Shown here: positions 1-10,372 of the stretch, piece by piece | Layout of the letters: each line of letters opens with the position of its first letter | Numbering within the stretch: position 1 is the first letter of the stretch | NCBI GenBank assembly: GCA_021299185.1 | Contig: JAJTHZ010000067.1 | Location: 62,001 to 126,000 of the forward strand | Origin: Lysobacteraceae bacterium | GTDB taxonomy: Bacteria > Pseudomonadota > Gammaproteobacteria > Xanthomonadales > Ahniellaceae | Reading direction: 5' to 3' | DNA length: 64,000 nt | Program-made: the position numbers and the translations under genes | The notes under the pieces: generated by a model | Database searches by the model: none | The model's input: the letters and a program-made list of their open reading frames with translations, nothing else | Told to the model about the DNA's origin: nothing

Positions 1-54
1 TCCGATCGCATACGAACGGTCGGCGGGGCCGACCGGGCTGCGCTTTATCGCGCT

Positions 55-234
55 GCACGCAGCGCTCCCACAATGGACGCTCTGCCATGCGCCTCATCGC
101 GGCGAAGGCTGGTGGGAGTGGCGCGTGCGCCGCGATCCCTTCAGCCTGCCTCGCACGCAGCGCTCCCACCCCACACGCACTGCCATGGGCCTCGTCGCGG
201 CGAGGCCTTGTGGGAGCGGCGCGTGCGCCGCGCG
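55..234. repeat. Two tandem REP-like palindromic repeats
   Basis: Two copies of a roughly 80-bp unit lie at 55-134 and 153-234. Each opens with GCACGCAGCGCTCCCAC and closes with GTGGGAGYGGCGCGTGCGCC, so each is an inverted pair. The GTGGGAGCGGC core is a dispersed extragenic element that I recall from pseudomonads and xanthomonads. The pair fills the gap between the gene expected upstream (lolA in relatives, outside the window) and rarA. Role, such as transcript stabilisation or IS target, is inferred only. Confidence 0.65.
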
Positions 235-287
235 CTTTTCATCCCACCGATGAGCCCCACGCGCCGACCCTGCGGTAACCTGCGCCC

Positions 288-1628
288 ATGTCCACCAAGC
301 GCCGACCCTCGACGCCCTCGCTGTTCGCCGAACCCGAGGGCCTGAAGCCGCTCGCCGAGCGCATGCGCCCGCGCACGCTGGACGAGATCGTGGGTCAGGA
401 GCGCCTGCTCGGGCCCGGTACCGCGCTGCGCCGCGAACTGGAGGCCGGGCGGGTGCATTCGATGGTGCTGTGGGGGCCGCCGGGCTGCGGCAAGACCACG
501 CTGTCGCTGCTGCTCGCGCACTACGCGAAGGCCGAGTTCGTCGCGCTGTCGGCCGTGCTGTCGGGCATCGCCGAGGTGCGCGCGGCGCTGGCCGAGGCCG
601 AGGCGCGCTTCGCCGCCGGCCAGCGCACGGTGCTGTTCATCGACGAGGTGCACCGCTTCAACAAGGCGCAGCAGGACGCCTTCCTGCCGCATGTCGAGCG
701 CGGCGTGGTGGTGCTGGTGGGGGCCACCACCGAGAACCCTTCGTTCGAGCTGAACTCCGCGCTGCTGTCGCGCTGCCGGGTGCACGTGCTCGACGCGGTG
801 TCGCCGGAAGCCATCGCGCGCGCCCTGCATCGCGCGCTGGACGATCCTCAGCGCGGGCTCGGCGGACGCGGGCTGGCGGTCGACCCGGACACACTGGACG
901 AGATCGCCCGCGCGGCCGACGGCGACGTGCGTCGCGCGCTGACCCTGCTGGAGATCGCCGCCGACCTCGCACAGGACGACCGCATCGCGCGCGAGACGCT
1001 GGCCCAGGTGCTGGCCGACCGCACGCGGCGCTTCGACAAGGGCGGGGAGCAGTTCTACGACCAGATCTCGGCCCTGCACAAGTCGGTGCGCTCGTCCGAC
1101 CCGGACGCGGCGCTGTACTGGTTCGCGCGCATGCTCGACGGCGGCTGCGACCCACACTACCTCGCGCGGCGCCTGCTGCGGATGGCGATCGAGGACGTGG
1201 GCCTGGGCGATCCGCGCGCGCTGGCGATGGCGATCGACGCCTGGCAGGCCTTCGAGCGGCTCGGTTCGCCCGAGGGCGATCTCGCGCTGGCGCAACTCGT
1301 GGTCTACCTCGCGCTCGCGCCGCGCAGCAACGCGGTCTACGCCGCGCTCGGCGCCGTGCGGCGCGACATCGTGGCCACTGGCACGCTGCCGGTGCCGCTG
1401 GCGATCCGCAATGCGCCGACGAAGCTGATGAAGGAACTCGGCTACGGCCGCGACTACGTCTACGACCACGACCTCGCGGGCGGGGTGGCGATCGGGCAGC
1501 AGTGCCTGCCGGACGAACTCGCGGGCCGCCAGTGGTACCAGCCGGTCAGTCGCGGGCTGGAACAGAAGATCAAGGAAAAACTCGACGCCCTGCGCGCCGC
1601 ACGCGCCGCCGGAGCCGACGAGGCGTGA
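288..1628 (+). CDS. rarA: Replication-associated recombination protein A (RarA/MgsA AAA+ ATPase)
   Basis: This 446-residue AAA+ ATPase is related to clamp loaders and Mgs1/WRNIP1 and acts at stalled replication forks. The N-terminus has the 'PLAERMRPRTLDEIVGQ' lead-in typical of the family. Walker A GPPGCGKTT lies near residues 63-71 and Walker B VLFIDE near 115-120. A sensor-1 segment (GATTENPSFELN) follows, and the C-terminal half matches the MgsA tetramerisation region. Length is normal for RarA. The ATG at 288 is the first plausible start and gives a standard N-terminus. crcB overlaps its stop by 4 nt and serS follows, the order seen in Xanthomonas, where lolA lies upstream. Identification is firm. 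Confidence 0.96.
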   Translation: MSTKRRPSTPSLFAEPEGLKPLAERMRPRTLDEIVGQERLLGPGTALRRELEAGRVHSMVLWGPPGCGKTTLSLLLAHYAKAEFVALSAVLSGIAEVRAALAEAEARFAAGQRTVLFIDEVHRFNKAQQDAFLPHVERGVVVLVGATTENPSFELNSALLSRCRVHVLDAVSPEAIARALHRALDDPQRGLGGRGLAVDPDTLDEIARAADGDVRRALTLLEIAADLAQDDRIARETLAQVLADRTRRFDKGGEQFYDQISALHKSVRSSDPDAALYWFARMLDGGCDPHYLARRLLRMAIEDVGLGDPRALAMAIDAWQAFERLGSPEGDLALAQLVVYLALAPRSNAVYAALGAVRRDIVATGTLPVPLAIRNAPTKLMKELGYGRDYVYDHDLAGGVAIGQQCLPDELAGRQWYQPVSRGLEQKIKEKLDALRAARAAGADEA

Positions 1629-2020
1629 GCCCCGGCATCGGCCTGCAACTCGCGGTGGTGATGGCCGGCGGTGCGATCGGCGCGGCGGGCCGGTTCCTGG
1701 TCGGCCAGTGGCTGATGCGGCACGCCGAGGGCGGGTTCCCGTGGGGCACGCTGGTGGTCAACCTGCTGGGCTCGCTGGCGGCCGGGTTCCTGCTCGGCGT
1801 GCTCGACGAGCGTCACCCGCAGTTCCTGTGGTGGCGGCTGTTCCTGATGGTCGGGGTGCTGGGCGGCTTCACCACCTACTCGGCCCTGATGGTCGAGGTC
1901 CTGCTGCTGGCGCGCGCACCGAAGCCGCCGCTGCTGGCGGCCTATCTCGGCGCCACCCTCGTCGGCGGCCTGCTGCTGGTCTGGCTGGGCTTCCGCGCCG
2001 GCCTCGCGCTGCGCGGCTGA
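1625..2020 (+). CDS. crcB: Fluoride-specific ion channel CrcB/FluC
   Basis: This small (131-residue) four-helix membrane protein exports fluoride as an antiparallel dimer in the inner membrane. Family signatures are GGAIGAAGRF (residues about 15-24), GTLVVNLLGS (41-50) and GGFTTYSA (80-87), which hold the pore Asn and the Phe/Thr/Ser motif. The GTG at 1625 is chosen because it overlaps the rarA stop codon in a GTGA arrangement, typical of translational coupling, and gives the usual family length. No fluoride riboswitch is visible, as expected for a gene translated from an upstream cistron. Confidence 0.93.
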   Translation: MSPGIGLQLAVVMAGGAIGAAGRFLVGQWLMRHAEGGFPWGTLVVNLLGSLAAGFLLGVLDERHPQFLWWRLFLMVGVLGGFTTYSALMVEVLLLARAPKPPLLAAYLGATLVGGLLLVWLGFRAGLALRG

Positions 2021-3370
<1,350 letters not shown>

Positions 3371-3382
3371 GGGCGTTTTTTG

Positions 3383-3557
3383 AGGGCCCAGGGCTCAGGG
3401 CCCAGGGCCCAGTAAAGGCCGAGGCGTGGGGATTGGGGCAGTGATCGGCGTGACTGTTCGGTTGGCGCACGCGTGGCGGTGAGGGCAAGCCCCGCTTGGT
3501 CCGCGCTCCATGCACCGCAGGCTTTTTCTGGGCCCTGAGCCCTGGGCCCTGGGCCCT
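3383..3557. repeat. Long-range inverted repeat of GGGCCCAG units between serS and the yccA-like gene
   Basis: A 30-nt arm at 3383-3412 is built from AGGGCCCAGGGCTCAGGGCC-type repeats. It faces a near reverse complement at 3528-3557, with two mismatches and about 115 nt between arms. The two flanking genes are convergent (serS plus, yccA-like minus), so the structure could act as a bidirectional transcription barrier. No T-tract follows either arm. The tract between the arms holds no gene that I can support. Confidence 0.6.
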
Positions 3558-3567
3558 CGCCCAGAAA

Positions 3568-4236
3568 TCAGTCGTCGCCCCCCGCGAACCCAAACAGGTT
3601 CAACAGATGCACGAACAAGGCATAGATCGACGTGAACAGGTCCACGGTGACCATCACGTAGTTGTCCTCGCCGCCGTGCACGACCTCGCTGGTGCGGTAG
3701 AGGATGAGCGCCGACATCAGCAGCACCGCGGCGCCGGAGATCGCCAGCGACAACACCGGGATCTGCAGGAAGATGTTGGCCACGATCGCCGCCAGCAGCA
3801 CGAGGCATCCGGTGAACACGAAGCCGCGCAGGAAGGTGAAGCGCTGCTTCGACACCATCGCGTAGGCCGACAGCGCCACGAACACGAAGGCCGTGGTGCC
3901 GAGCGCGTTGACGACGATCGATTCGCCGCCGGGCACGCGCGTCAGGTAGAGGTTGATGATCGGACCGAGGAACCACCCCGTGGCGCCGGTATAGAGCAGC
4001 ACCGCCGGCAGGCTCAGTGGCGACCGGCTCACGCGCGCGATCAGGAATGGTCCGCCGATGAACACCACCATGAACACCAGCCAGTGCACCGGCGCGGCAT
4101 TGCTTGCGATCGCCACCGTGGCGGCCGCCGCGGCCGCGAACAGCGACAGGGCGAGCAGGATGTAGGCGTTGCGCAGGACCTTGTTGGTCTCCAGCGCACG
4201 GGTCGGAAGAGCAACGGAACGGGCGTACTCGGTCAT
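3568..4236 (-). CDS. Bax inhibitor-1/YccA family integral membrane protein
   Basis: This inner-membrane protein of 222 residues has seven hydrophobic segments separated by short loops, the layout of the BI-1/YccA (UPF0005/TMBIM) family. Family-like features are the N-terminal N-K-V-L-R-N-A-Y-I segment before the first helix and the late 'ALILYRTSEVVHGGEDNYV' stretch ahead of the last helices. YccA in E. coli modulates FtsH protease. A role here as FtsH modulator or ion-leak channel is inference. The ATG at 4236 is preferred over one 36 nt upstream because AAGGAGG lies 7 nt before it. It is convergent with serS. Confidence 0.85.
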   Translation of the reverse strand: MTEYARSVALPTRALETNKVLRNAYILLALSLFAAAAAATVAIASNAAPVHWLVFMVVFIGGPFLIARVSRSPLSLPAVLLYTGATGWFLGPIINLYLTRVPGGESIVVNALGTTAFVFVALSAYAMVSKQRFTFLRGFVFTGCLVLLAAIVANIFLQIPVLSLAISGAAVLLMSALILYRTSEVVHGGEDNYVMVTVDLFTSIYALFVHLLNLFGFAGGDD

Positions 4237-4684
4237 GGCGTGCCTCCTTGTTCGTCGCTTCGATTTCATCACGTGCGGCCTCGGGATGCCAGCGGCCTTC
4301 GGCGGTGAAAAATCCGTCGAGAACGTCGCTGATGGTGAGGCTCTGCGGTCCGGGACGCCTTTGCACGGCCCGCGGGCGCGGCCCGAGACCCGCGCGACCG
4401 GCCCACGGGATGGCTCCCACTGAGGGAATCGACGGTCTCAGCGCGATTCAGGACCAACAAATCGTGTTCGCGGCGCGCTGCCGATGGCCGCCGAGAAACC
4501 TCCGGGGTACATCATGGGCGAAACCCGTGGTCAGCAGTGCGCATTGACGAGCGACCCGACGCGGACTCGGAAGCGAACGCTGCGCCGAGGTCGCGGCAAC
4601 ATGGCTTCCGCGACCGTTCCTGTGGCGAGGACACGGCCGGCGCACCGTGCCCGTCGCGGTGCGATCCCGACGGATACGCTGCCG
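4237..4684. other. 448-nt gene-free interval
   Basis: This stretch lies between the 5' end of the yccA-like gene and the 3' end of the TIGR03032-like gene, both on the minus strand. It should hold the yccA-like promoter and the terminator of the gene behind it. Open frames exist on both strands, but none has a plausible start, ribosome site and amino-acid composition. I see no clear promoter consensus or strong hairpin. Confidence 0.4.
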
Positions 4685-5737
4685 TCACTGAACACCGGGC
4701 GGCAGCACGATGGTGCGGCGGATCTCGTCGTTGGAGAACCCCACCGCACCCGGGTTCCGCACGCCCGGCAACACCGCCACGTCGAACAGTTCGCTGACCA
4801 CGCCCTCGATGCGCACCTCGTGAACCACGTCTCCGCGCGCGAGGTCGATCACCTGCAGGGCGCAGCGCGCGGACACCCCCTTGTCGGCGAGCCGCTGGTC
4901 GAGGGCCAGGCCGCTGAAGGTTCGGTTCTCGCGCTGCATCGACAGCCCGACCACGGCGAAGTCGCCGATGAAGGCGAGCCCCCGCAGGAAACCCGGGCAG
5001 AACGCGATCGGCTCGAACCGCCCGGCGGCGAGATCGACCCAGCCGAACTCGCCGGTGCCGGCATTGACCAGCCAGAGGCGGTCGCGATACCAGCGCGGCG
5101 AGTGCGGCATGGACAGGCCCGCGCACGCGATTTCATCGGAGGCGACATCGAGCAGGAGGCCGCCGTGCGTGCGGTGTTCCCGCCATCCCTCGTTGGCGTC
5201 GCTGCGGGCCACGCAGGTGGCGAACGCCGGACGGCCGTCGCGCATCGCGAGCCCGTTCAGGTGGCAGCGGTCCTCGGCGGCGTAGCGGCTCACGAACGGC
5301 GGCTTCCAGACCGGCCGGAAGCTGTGCCTCGGATCGGGAAGCGCGATGCAGGAGAACAACGTGGACACGAACATGGGTTCGCCGTCGCCATCGACCGCCA
5401 CGTCGTGCACGTCGATGTCGCCGGTGGTGTACGCCATCTGCGGCACGTACCAGCGATCATGCGCGTCCTTGCGCTGGCCGGGCGGCAGCGCGTTCTCGAA
5501 GCGCCACAGTTGCCACAGTGTGGCCACCCACAGGGTGTCGCCATGCGCGGCCAGCCCCATCACCCGCGCCAGCGTACGGTTGAACAACGCGAGTTGGCCC
5601 CTGTCGTTAAGGCCGACGAAAAACAGCTTGCCCGCCTGGTAGGTCGTGAAGGCGAGGCTGGCGCCCTGCGAGGCGAGCCAGCCGGTGAACAGGCGCGAGG
5701 CGGTGATGTCGATGCGCAGGTCAGGCGTGACGCTCAT
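4685..5737 (-). CDS. TIGR03032 family (DUF4915) protein, beta-propeller-like
   Basis: A 350-residue soluble protein without signal peptide. The sequence resembles the conserved family TIGR03032 of unknown function: an N-terminal 'SRLFTGWLASQGASLAFTTYQ' region, then 'LARVMGLAAHGDTLWVAT', 'DIDVHDVAVDGDGEPMFV', a central 'HLNGLAMRDGRPAFATCV' and a C-terminal 'VSELFDVAVLPGVRNP' with 'GFSNDEIRRTI'. Repeating 'D-x-L-W-V' and 'G-L-A' strands suggest a propeller fold. Relatives often sit near tetratricopeptide or sulfotransferase-type genes. Here the neighbours are secreted FG-GAP proteins, so context gives no pathway. The ATG at 5737 is preferred to one at 5767 because the family begins near here. 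Function unknown. Confidence 0.8.
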   Translation of the reverse strand: MSVTPDLRIDITASRLFTGWLASQGASLAFTTYQAGKLFFVGLNDRGQLALFNRTLARVMGLAAHGDTLWVATLWQLWRFENALPPGQRKDAHDRWYVPQMAYTTGDIDVHDVAVDGDGEPMFVSTLFSCIALPDPRHSFRPVWKPPFVSRYAAEDRCHLNGLAMRDGRPAFATCVARSDANEGWREHRTHGGLLLDVASDEIACAGLSMPHSPRWYRDRLWLVNAGTGEFGWVDLAAGRFEPIAFCPGFLRGLAFIGDFAVVGLSMQRENRTFSGLALDQRLADKGVSARCALQVIDLARGDVVHEVRIEGVVSELFDVAVLPGVRNPGAVGFSNDEIRRTIVLPPGVQ

Positions 5738-5829
5738 GCAAGGCCCTTGTGCTTTGGCATGCGGCAAGTCTAGCCGCGCGTCGCATTGGCCTTGTAGGAT
5801 CGGGCCACCTCATCGGACGAGACGGATCA

Positions 5830-7851
5830 ATGAAACCCGGTGCGTTACACGGAAAGACACTAGCGAAAGGCATCGCGGGCGTACTGGCGGTCGCCCCGCT
5901 GGCACTGCTGCCCCGGCTGGCCGCGGCGCAGGGCGTCGACCTGGGCAACCTGGGCGACCGCGGATTCCGCATCGACGGCGCCGATGCCCATGACTACTCG
6001 GGCGTCAGCGTTTCGGGCGCGGGTGACGTCAATGGCGATGGATTGGCCGATCTGATCGTGGGCGCGCGTGGCGCCGAGCCCGGCGAAGAAACCAATGCCG
6101 GCCAGAGCTACGTGATCTTCGGCAAGGCCGGCAGCGCGCCGGTGGACATCGCGGTCCTTGGTGCAGGCGGCTTCCGCATCGAGGGAGTCGATGCCGGTGA
6201 CTTCTCCGGCTACAGCGTCTCCGGTGCCGGCGACGTCAATGGCGACGGCCTCGCCGACTTGATCGTCGGGGCAGCCTTCGCCGACCCGGATGGTGACGGC
6301 TTCGCCGGCGAAAGCTATGTCGTGTTCGGCAAGCCCACCCACACATCGGTGGATCTCTCGAATCTCGGCGCCGGTGGGTTCCGCATCGACGGAATCGATG
6401 CGGGTGACGAATCGGGCTGGAGCGTCGCCGGCGCGGGCGACGTCAATGGCGATGGCCTCGCAGACCTGATCATCGGCGCTTGGCGGGCTGACCCCATGGG
6501 CGACGAATCCGCCGGCGAAAGCTACGGCGTGTTCGGCAAGGCCGACAGTTCGCCAGTGGATCTGGCGGATCTCGGGTCGGGTGGTTTCCGGATCGACGGA
6601 ATCGATGCCGACGATCGCTTTGGCATCAGTGTTTCCGGTGCGGGGGACGTCAACGGCGACGGCCTGGCCGACCTGATCGTCGGCGCGCCTGGCGCGGGAG
6701 AGGGCAGTGACCTCGGCGCCGGCGAGAGCTACGTGGTGTTCGGAAAGACCAGCAGCACGCCGGTGGATCTGGCGGTCCTCGGGCCCGGCGGATTCCGGAT
6801 CGACGGCATCGATGGCTTCGACCGCTCCGGCTTCAGCGTCTCCGGCGCGGGTGACGTCAACGGAGATGGCCTGGGCGACCTGATCGTTGGCGCGTACGCC
6901 GCCGATCCCGGAGGCTACGGCTACGCCGGCGAGAGCTACGTGGTGTTCGGAAAGGCCGCCAGCACGCCAGTGGATCTGGCGGCCCTCGGAAACGGCGGCT
7001 TCCGGATCGACGGGATCTATTCCGGCGACGATTCGGGCCGCAGCGTGTCCGGGGCCGGAGACGTCAATGGCGATGGCCTCGCCGACCTGCTGGTCGGTGC
7101 GCGGTACGCCGACCCCGGCGGCAACGGCAGCGCCGGAGAGAGTTACCTGGTGTTCGGCAAGACGAGCAGCACGCCAGTGGATCTTGCGGCCCTCGGCACC
7201 GGGGGCTTCCGGATCCGCGGTGTCGATGTCCAGGATTTTTCGGGTTTCAGCGTGTCCGGGGCCGGCGACGTCAACGGGGATGGGCTCGCGGACTTGCTCA
7301 TCGGCGCCCATCGCGCCGACCCCGGCGGCGATCGCGCCGCCGGCGAAAGCTACGTCGTATTCAGCGCCTCGCCGCCCCAACCCAGCGCGACCTATCGCGT
7401 ACAAAGTCGCAACGGAGATCCTCCGCCGACCGCTGTCGGCATCACGGGCGACGGCAGCAACGACAGCACCCCCGACGGGCGCTTCTGGATCGACTTCGCC
7501 GATGGCGCCGATCCCGTCGCGCCCGCGTCTACCGAGATCGTTACGCTGACCCGCTCGGCAGGCGCCTTCCCGTCGACCGGCGCCAATGTGTCGTGGCGAA
7601 TCGAAACCACGCGGCAGGACTGGACTTCTGCCGAGGTCAAGGTGCGCTACCTCGACGACGAACTGGCCGCCGCAGACGAGAACGCGTTGATGCTGGTGTT
7701 CTCACCAACCGGCAGCGCGCCGTTCACGCTGCTGAACAGCGTGACCAACCCGCACCGCAACACGATCAGCGCCGACATCCCGCAGGCGGGCTTTCTCTAT
7801 GTCGGTGACGCGAGTGTTTTCGCCGACGGCTTCGAGCAACCACCGCCCTGA
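5830..7851 (+). CDS. Secreted FG-GAP repeat protein 1 (seven-bladed propeller, DGFE tail)
   Basis: A 673-residue exported protein. Residues 1-33 form a Sec signal peptide with a hydrophobic core and a likely cleavage after RLAAAQ. Seven FG-GAP (integrin-alpha-type) repeats of about 66 residues follow. Each runs 'VDLxxLGxGGFRIDGIDA', then 'SGxSVSGAGDVNGDGLADLI' and 'GESYVVFGK'. The DVNGDGLAD loops are calcium-binding type, and seven repeats fit a closed beta-propeller. A C-terminal domain of about 155 residues starts at ATYRVQSRNG and ends VFADGFEQPPP. It is the first of three tandem paralogues, each with its own leader. Partner and ligand are unknown; adhesion or extracellular binding is inferred from the fold. 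The ATG at 5830 starts directly at the signal peptide. Confidence 0.88.
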   Translation: MKPGALHGKTLAKGIAGVLAVAPLALLPRLAAAQGVDLGNLGDRGFRIDGADAHDYSGVSVSGAGDVNGDGLADLIVGARGAEPGEETNAGQSYVIFGKAGSAPVDIAVLGAGGFRIEGVDAGDFSGYSVSGAGDVNGDGLADLIVGAAFADPDGDGFAGESYVVFGKPTHTSVDLSNLGAGGFRIDGIDAGDESGWSVAGAGDVNGDGLADLIIGAWRADPMGDESAGESYGVFGKADSSPVDLADLGSGGFRIDGIDADDRFGISVSGAGDVNGDGLADLIVGAPGAGEGSDLGAGESYVVFGKTSSTPVDLAVLGPGGFRIDGIDGFDRSGFSVSGAGDVNGDGLGDLIVGAYAADPGGYGYAGESYVVFGKAASTPVDLAALGNGGFRIDGIYSGDDSGRSVSGAGDVNGDGLADLLVGARYADPGGNGSAGESYLVFGKTSSTPVDLAALGTGGFRIRGVDVQDFSGFSVSGAGDVNGDGLADLLIGAHRADPGGDRAAGESYVVFSASPPQPSATYRVQSRNGDPPPTAVGITGDGSNDSTPDGRFWIDFADGADPVAPASTEIVTLTRSAGAFPSTGANVSWRIETTRQDWTSAEVKVRYLDDELAAADENALMLVFSPTGSAPFTLLNSVTNPHRNTISADIPQAGFLYVGDASVFADGFEQPPP

Positions 7852-8099
7852 GCGTTCGGCGGCTTGACGTAGGCAGCGCGCCGCCGCTCGCGCCGGCGAC
7901 CTGACGCGCGTTCGGTGGGGCAGGACGGGCTCGCGCGCTAGGTGGAAGAGACGAAGGCGAGACGGTGAGAGGCCAGCGACGTAGAGGCGATACGCGTCCG
8001 GCGCGCCACTGCCGGGAGGTCCTGGGCGCGCTTTCCCGTTTGGCGCCGGGGGGATCGCGCAGCTATCCTTTTGACGATCGTCCGGCGGAGTGCCAAGGA

Positions 8100-10124
8100 A
8101 TGGGAAAGCCCAATGCTCCGCGCGCCGTCCTGGCGCGCGCCATCGCCACAGCGATGGCAGTTGCACCGTTCGCGCTGCTGCCGACCTCGGCCGCTGCGCA
8201 GGACGTCGACCTCGGCAATCTCGGCGACCGCGGCTTCCGCATCGACGGCATCGATGTCCAGGACTATTCGGGCCGCAGCGTTTCTGGCGCAGGCGACGTC
8301 AACGGCGATGGCCTCGCCGACCTCATCGTCGGCGCTTTCGTTGCCGATCCCGGTGGCGACAGCTCCGCCGGTGAGAGCTACGTGGTGTTTGGCAAGCCCA
8401 GCAACACGGTGGTCGATCTGGCCAACCTCGGCAGCGGCGGCTTCCGGATTGACGGCATCGATGCTGGCGACAATTCCGGCCGCAGCGTTTCCGGCGCGGG
8501 CGACGTCAATGGCGATGGCCTGGCCGACCTGATCGTCGGCGCGTATGGTGCCGATCCGTTCGGCGACAGCGCGGCCGGCGAAAGCTACGTGGTGTTTGGC
8601 AAGTCCGACAGCACGCCGGTTGATCTGGTCAATCTTGGTGGAGGAGGCTTTCGAATCGACGGCATCGATGCCGATGACTTCTCGGGCCGCAGCGTTTCCG
8701 GCGCCGGCGATGTCAACGGCGACGGCCTGGCTGACCTGATCGTTGGCGCATACCGCGCCGACCCCGGCGGCGACGGCGGTGCGGGCGAGAGCTACGTCGT
8801 GTTCGGCAAGGCCACCACCGGACGGGTTGATCTGGCCAACCTTGGCGCGGGCGGCTTCCGAATCGACGGCATCGATGCCTATGACTTCTCGGGCCGCAGT
8901 GTTTCCGGCGCGGGTGACGTCAACGGCGATGGTCTGGCCGACCTGATCGTCGGTGCAGATGGCGCCGACCCCGGCGGCGACGGCTATGGCGGCGAGAGCT
9001 ATGTCGTGTTCGGCAAGGCCGGCAGCGCGCCGGTCGAACTTGCGAATCTTGGCAGCGGAGGCTTCCGCATCAACGGTATCGACGCCTTCGAACACTCGGG
9101 CCGCAGCGTCTCCGGCGCGGGCGATGTCAACGGCGACGGCTTGGCCGACCTGATTGTCGGCGCATACGGCGCTGATGCTGGCGGCCTCTTCAGGGCCGGC
9201 GAGAGTTACGTGGTCTTCGGCAAGGCCGACGGCACGCCGGTCGATCTAGCCAATCTCGGCGCGGGGGGCTTCCGCATCGACGGCATCAATGCTAATGACT
9301 CTTCGGGCTACAGCGTCTCCGGCGCAGGCGACGTCAATGGCGATGGCCTTTCCGACCTCATCGTTGGCGCGTTCCTTGCCGACGCCGACGGCGACAGTGC
9401 TGCCGGCGAGAGCTACGTGGTGTTCGGCAAGAGCGGAAGTACCCCAATCAATCTCTCCGCGCTGGGTGCCGGCGGCGGCTTCCGCATCGACGGCATCAAT
9501 GCCGCCGATACGTAGGGCCGCAGCGTGTCCGGCGCGGGTGATGTCAACGGCGATGGCCTGGCCGACCTGATCGTCGGCGCAGGTGGCGCCGATCCGGGCG
9601 GCGAGGCCTATGCGGGCGAGAGCTACGTAGTGTTCAGTGCCTCGGGGCCCCCGCCGAGTGCCATCTACCGCGCACGCAGTCGCGACGGCAATCCGGCCCA
9701 GACTGCCGTCGGCATATCTGGCGATGGCAGCAACGACAGCACCCCCGATGCGCGGTTCTGGGTTGATTTCGCGGATGGTGATGACCCGGCCGCCACGGCC
9801 TCGATCGAGACCGTGACACTGACCCGGTCCGACGCTGGCTTCGTCGATTCGGCGGCGAATGTGTCCTGGCAGCTGCAGACCACACGCCAAGCTTGGACTT
9901 CTGCCGAGGTCAAGGTGCGTTATCTCGATAGCGAGCTGACCGTCACTGACGAGAGCGTGCTGCAACTGTTCTTTTCGGCGACGGGTTCCGGGCCATTCAC
10001 GGCGCTGAGCAGCGTGGTCAACTCGCTCGACAACACGGTCAGTGCAACCATTTCGCAGGCGGGCTTTCTTTACGTCGGTGACGTCCGTTTCTTCGCCGAC
10101 GGCTTCGAGCCACCACCGCCCTGA
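8100..10124 (+). pseudogene. Secreted FG-GAP repeat protein 2, interrupted by an in-frame TAG
   Basis: This is the second of the three paralogues. It would encode 674 residues: a signal peptide (to about TSAAAQ), seven FG-GAP repeats and the C-terminal domain ending FFADGFEPPPP. The frame stays open to 10124 except for one stop, TAG at 9513-9515, inside repeat seven. The other repeats carry TCG (Ser of SGRSVSG) at the same place, so a single C-to-A change explains it. The TAG-terminated product (8100-9515, 471 residues) would have six full repeats and no C-terminal domain. A fragment could restart at GTG 9525, but it has no signal peptide. No frameshift is seen and the rest is well conserved, so the mutation is recent, suppressed, or a sequencing error. 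Confidence 0.8.
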
Positions 10125-10372
10125 GCATTCGGCGGATCGGCGCAGTCAGCGTCCGACCGCCCGTGCCAGCGATCGACGCACACTCGGTGTTTGGGATGGC
10201 CTCGCTCGCCGGGCGGCGCTGGAACGTTCGCGGGCGGGGCGAGACGGGCAGATCGAGTCGTAGGTCCTCTGGCACGCCGGTGCCAGCAGATTCGGGGCGA
10301 TCGGATGAATCTCGTACGAGCGCGGCCCAATCAGGTACCTTTTGGGGCGTTCGACGGCCATAGAGCTTAAGG

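Noticed and set aside
3395-4420. A 341-codon minus-strand frame overlapping the yccA-like gene and extending 5' of it
   Set aside because: It is another reading frame of the membrane protein gene. Its upstream part has a plausible composition but no start or stop of its own and no ribosome site.
4484-5773. A 429-codon plus-strand frame opposite the TIGR03032-like gene
   Set aside because: Shadow of the minus-strand gene, His/Arg/Val-rich without motifs.
9525-10124. An independent 199-codon gene after the TAG
   Set aside because: It is the in-frame continuation of the interrupted FG-GAP gene, lacks a signal peptide and begins in mid-blade.
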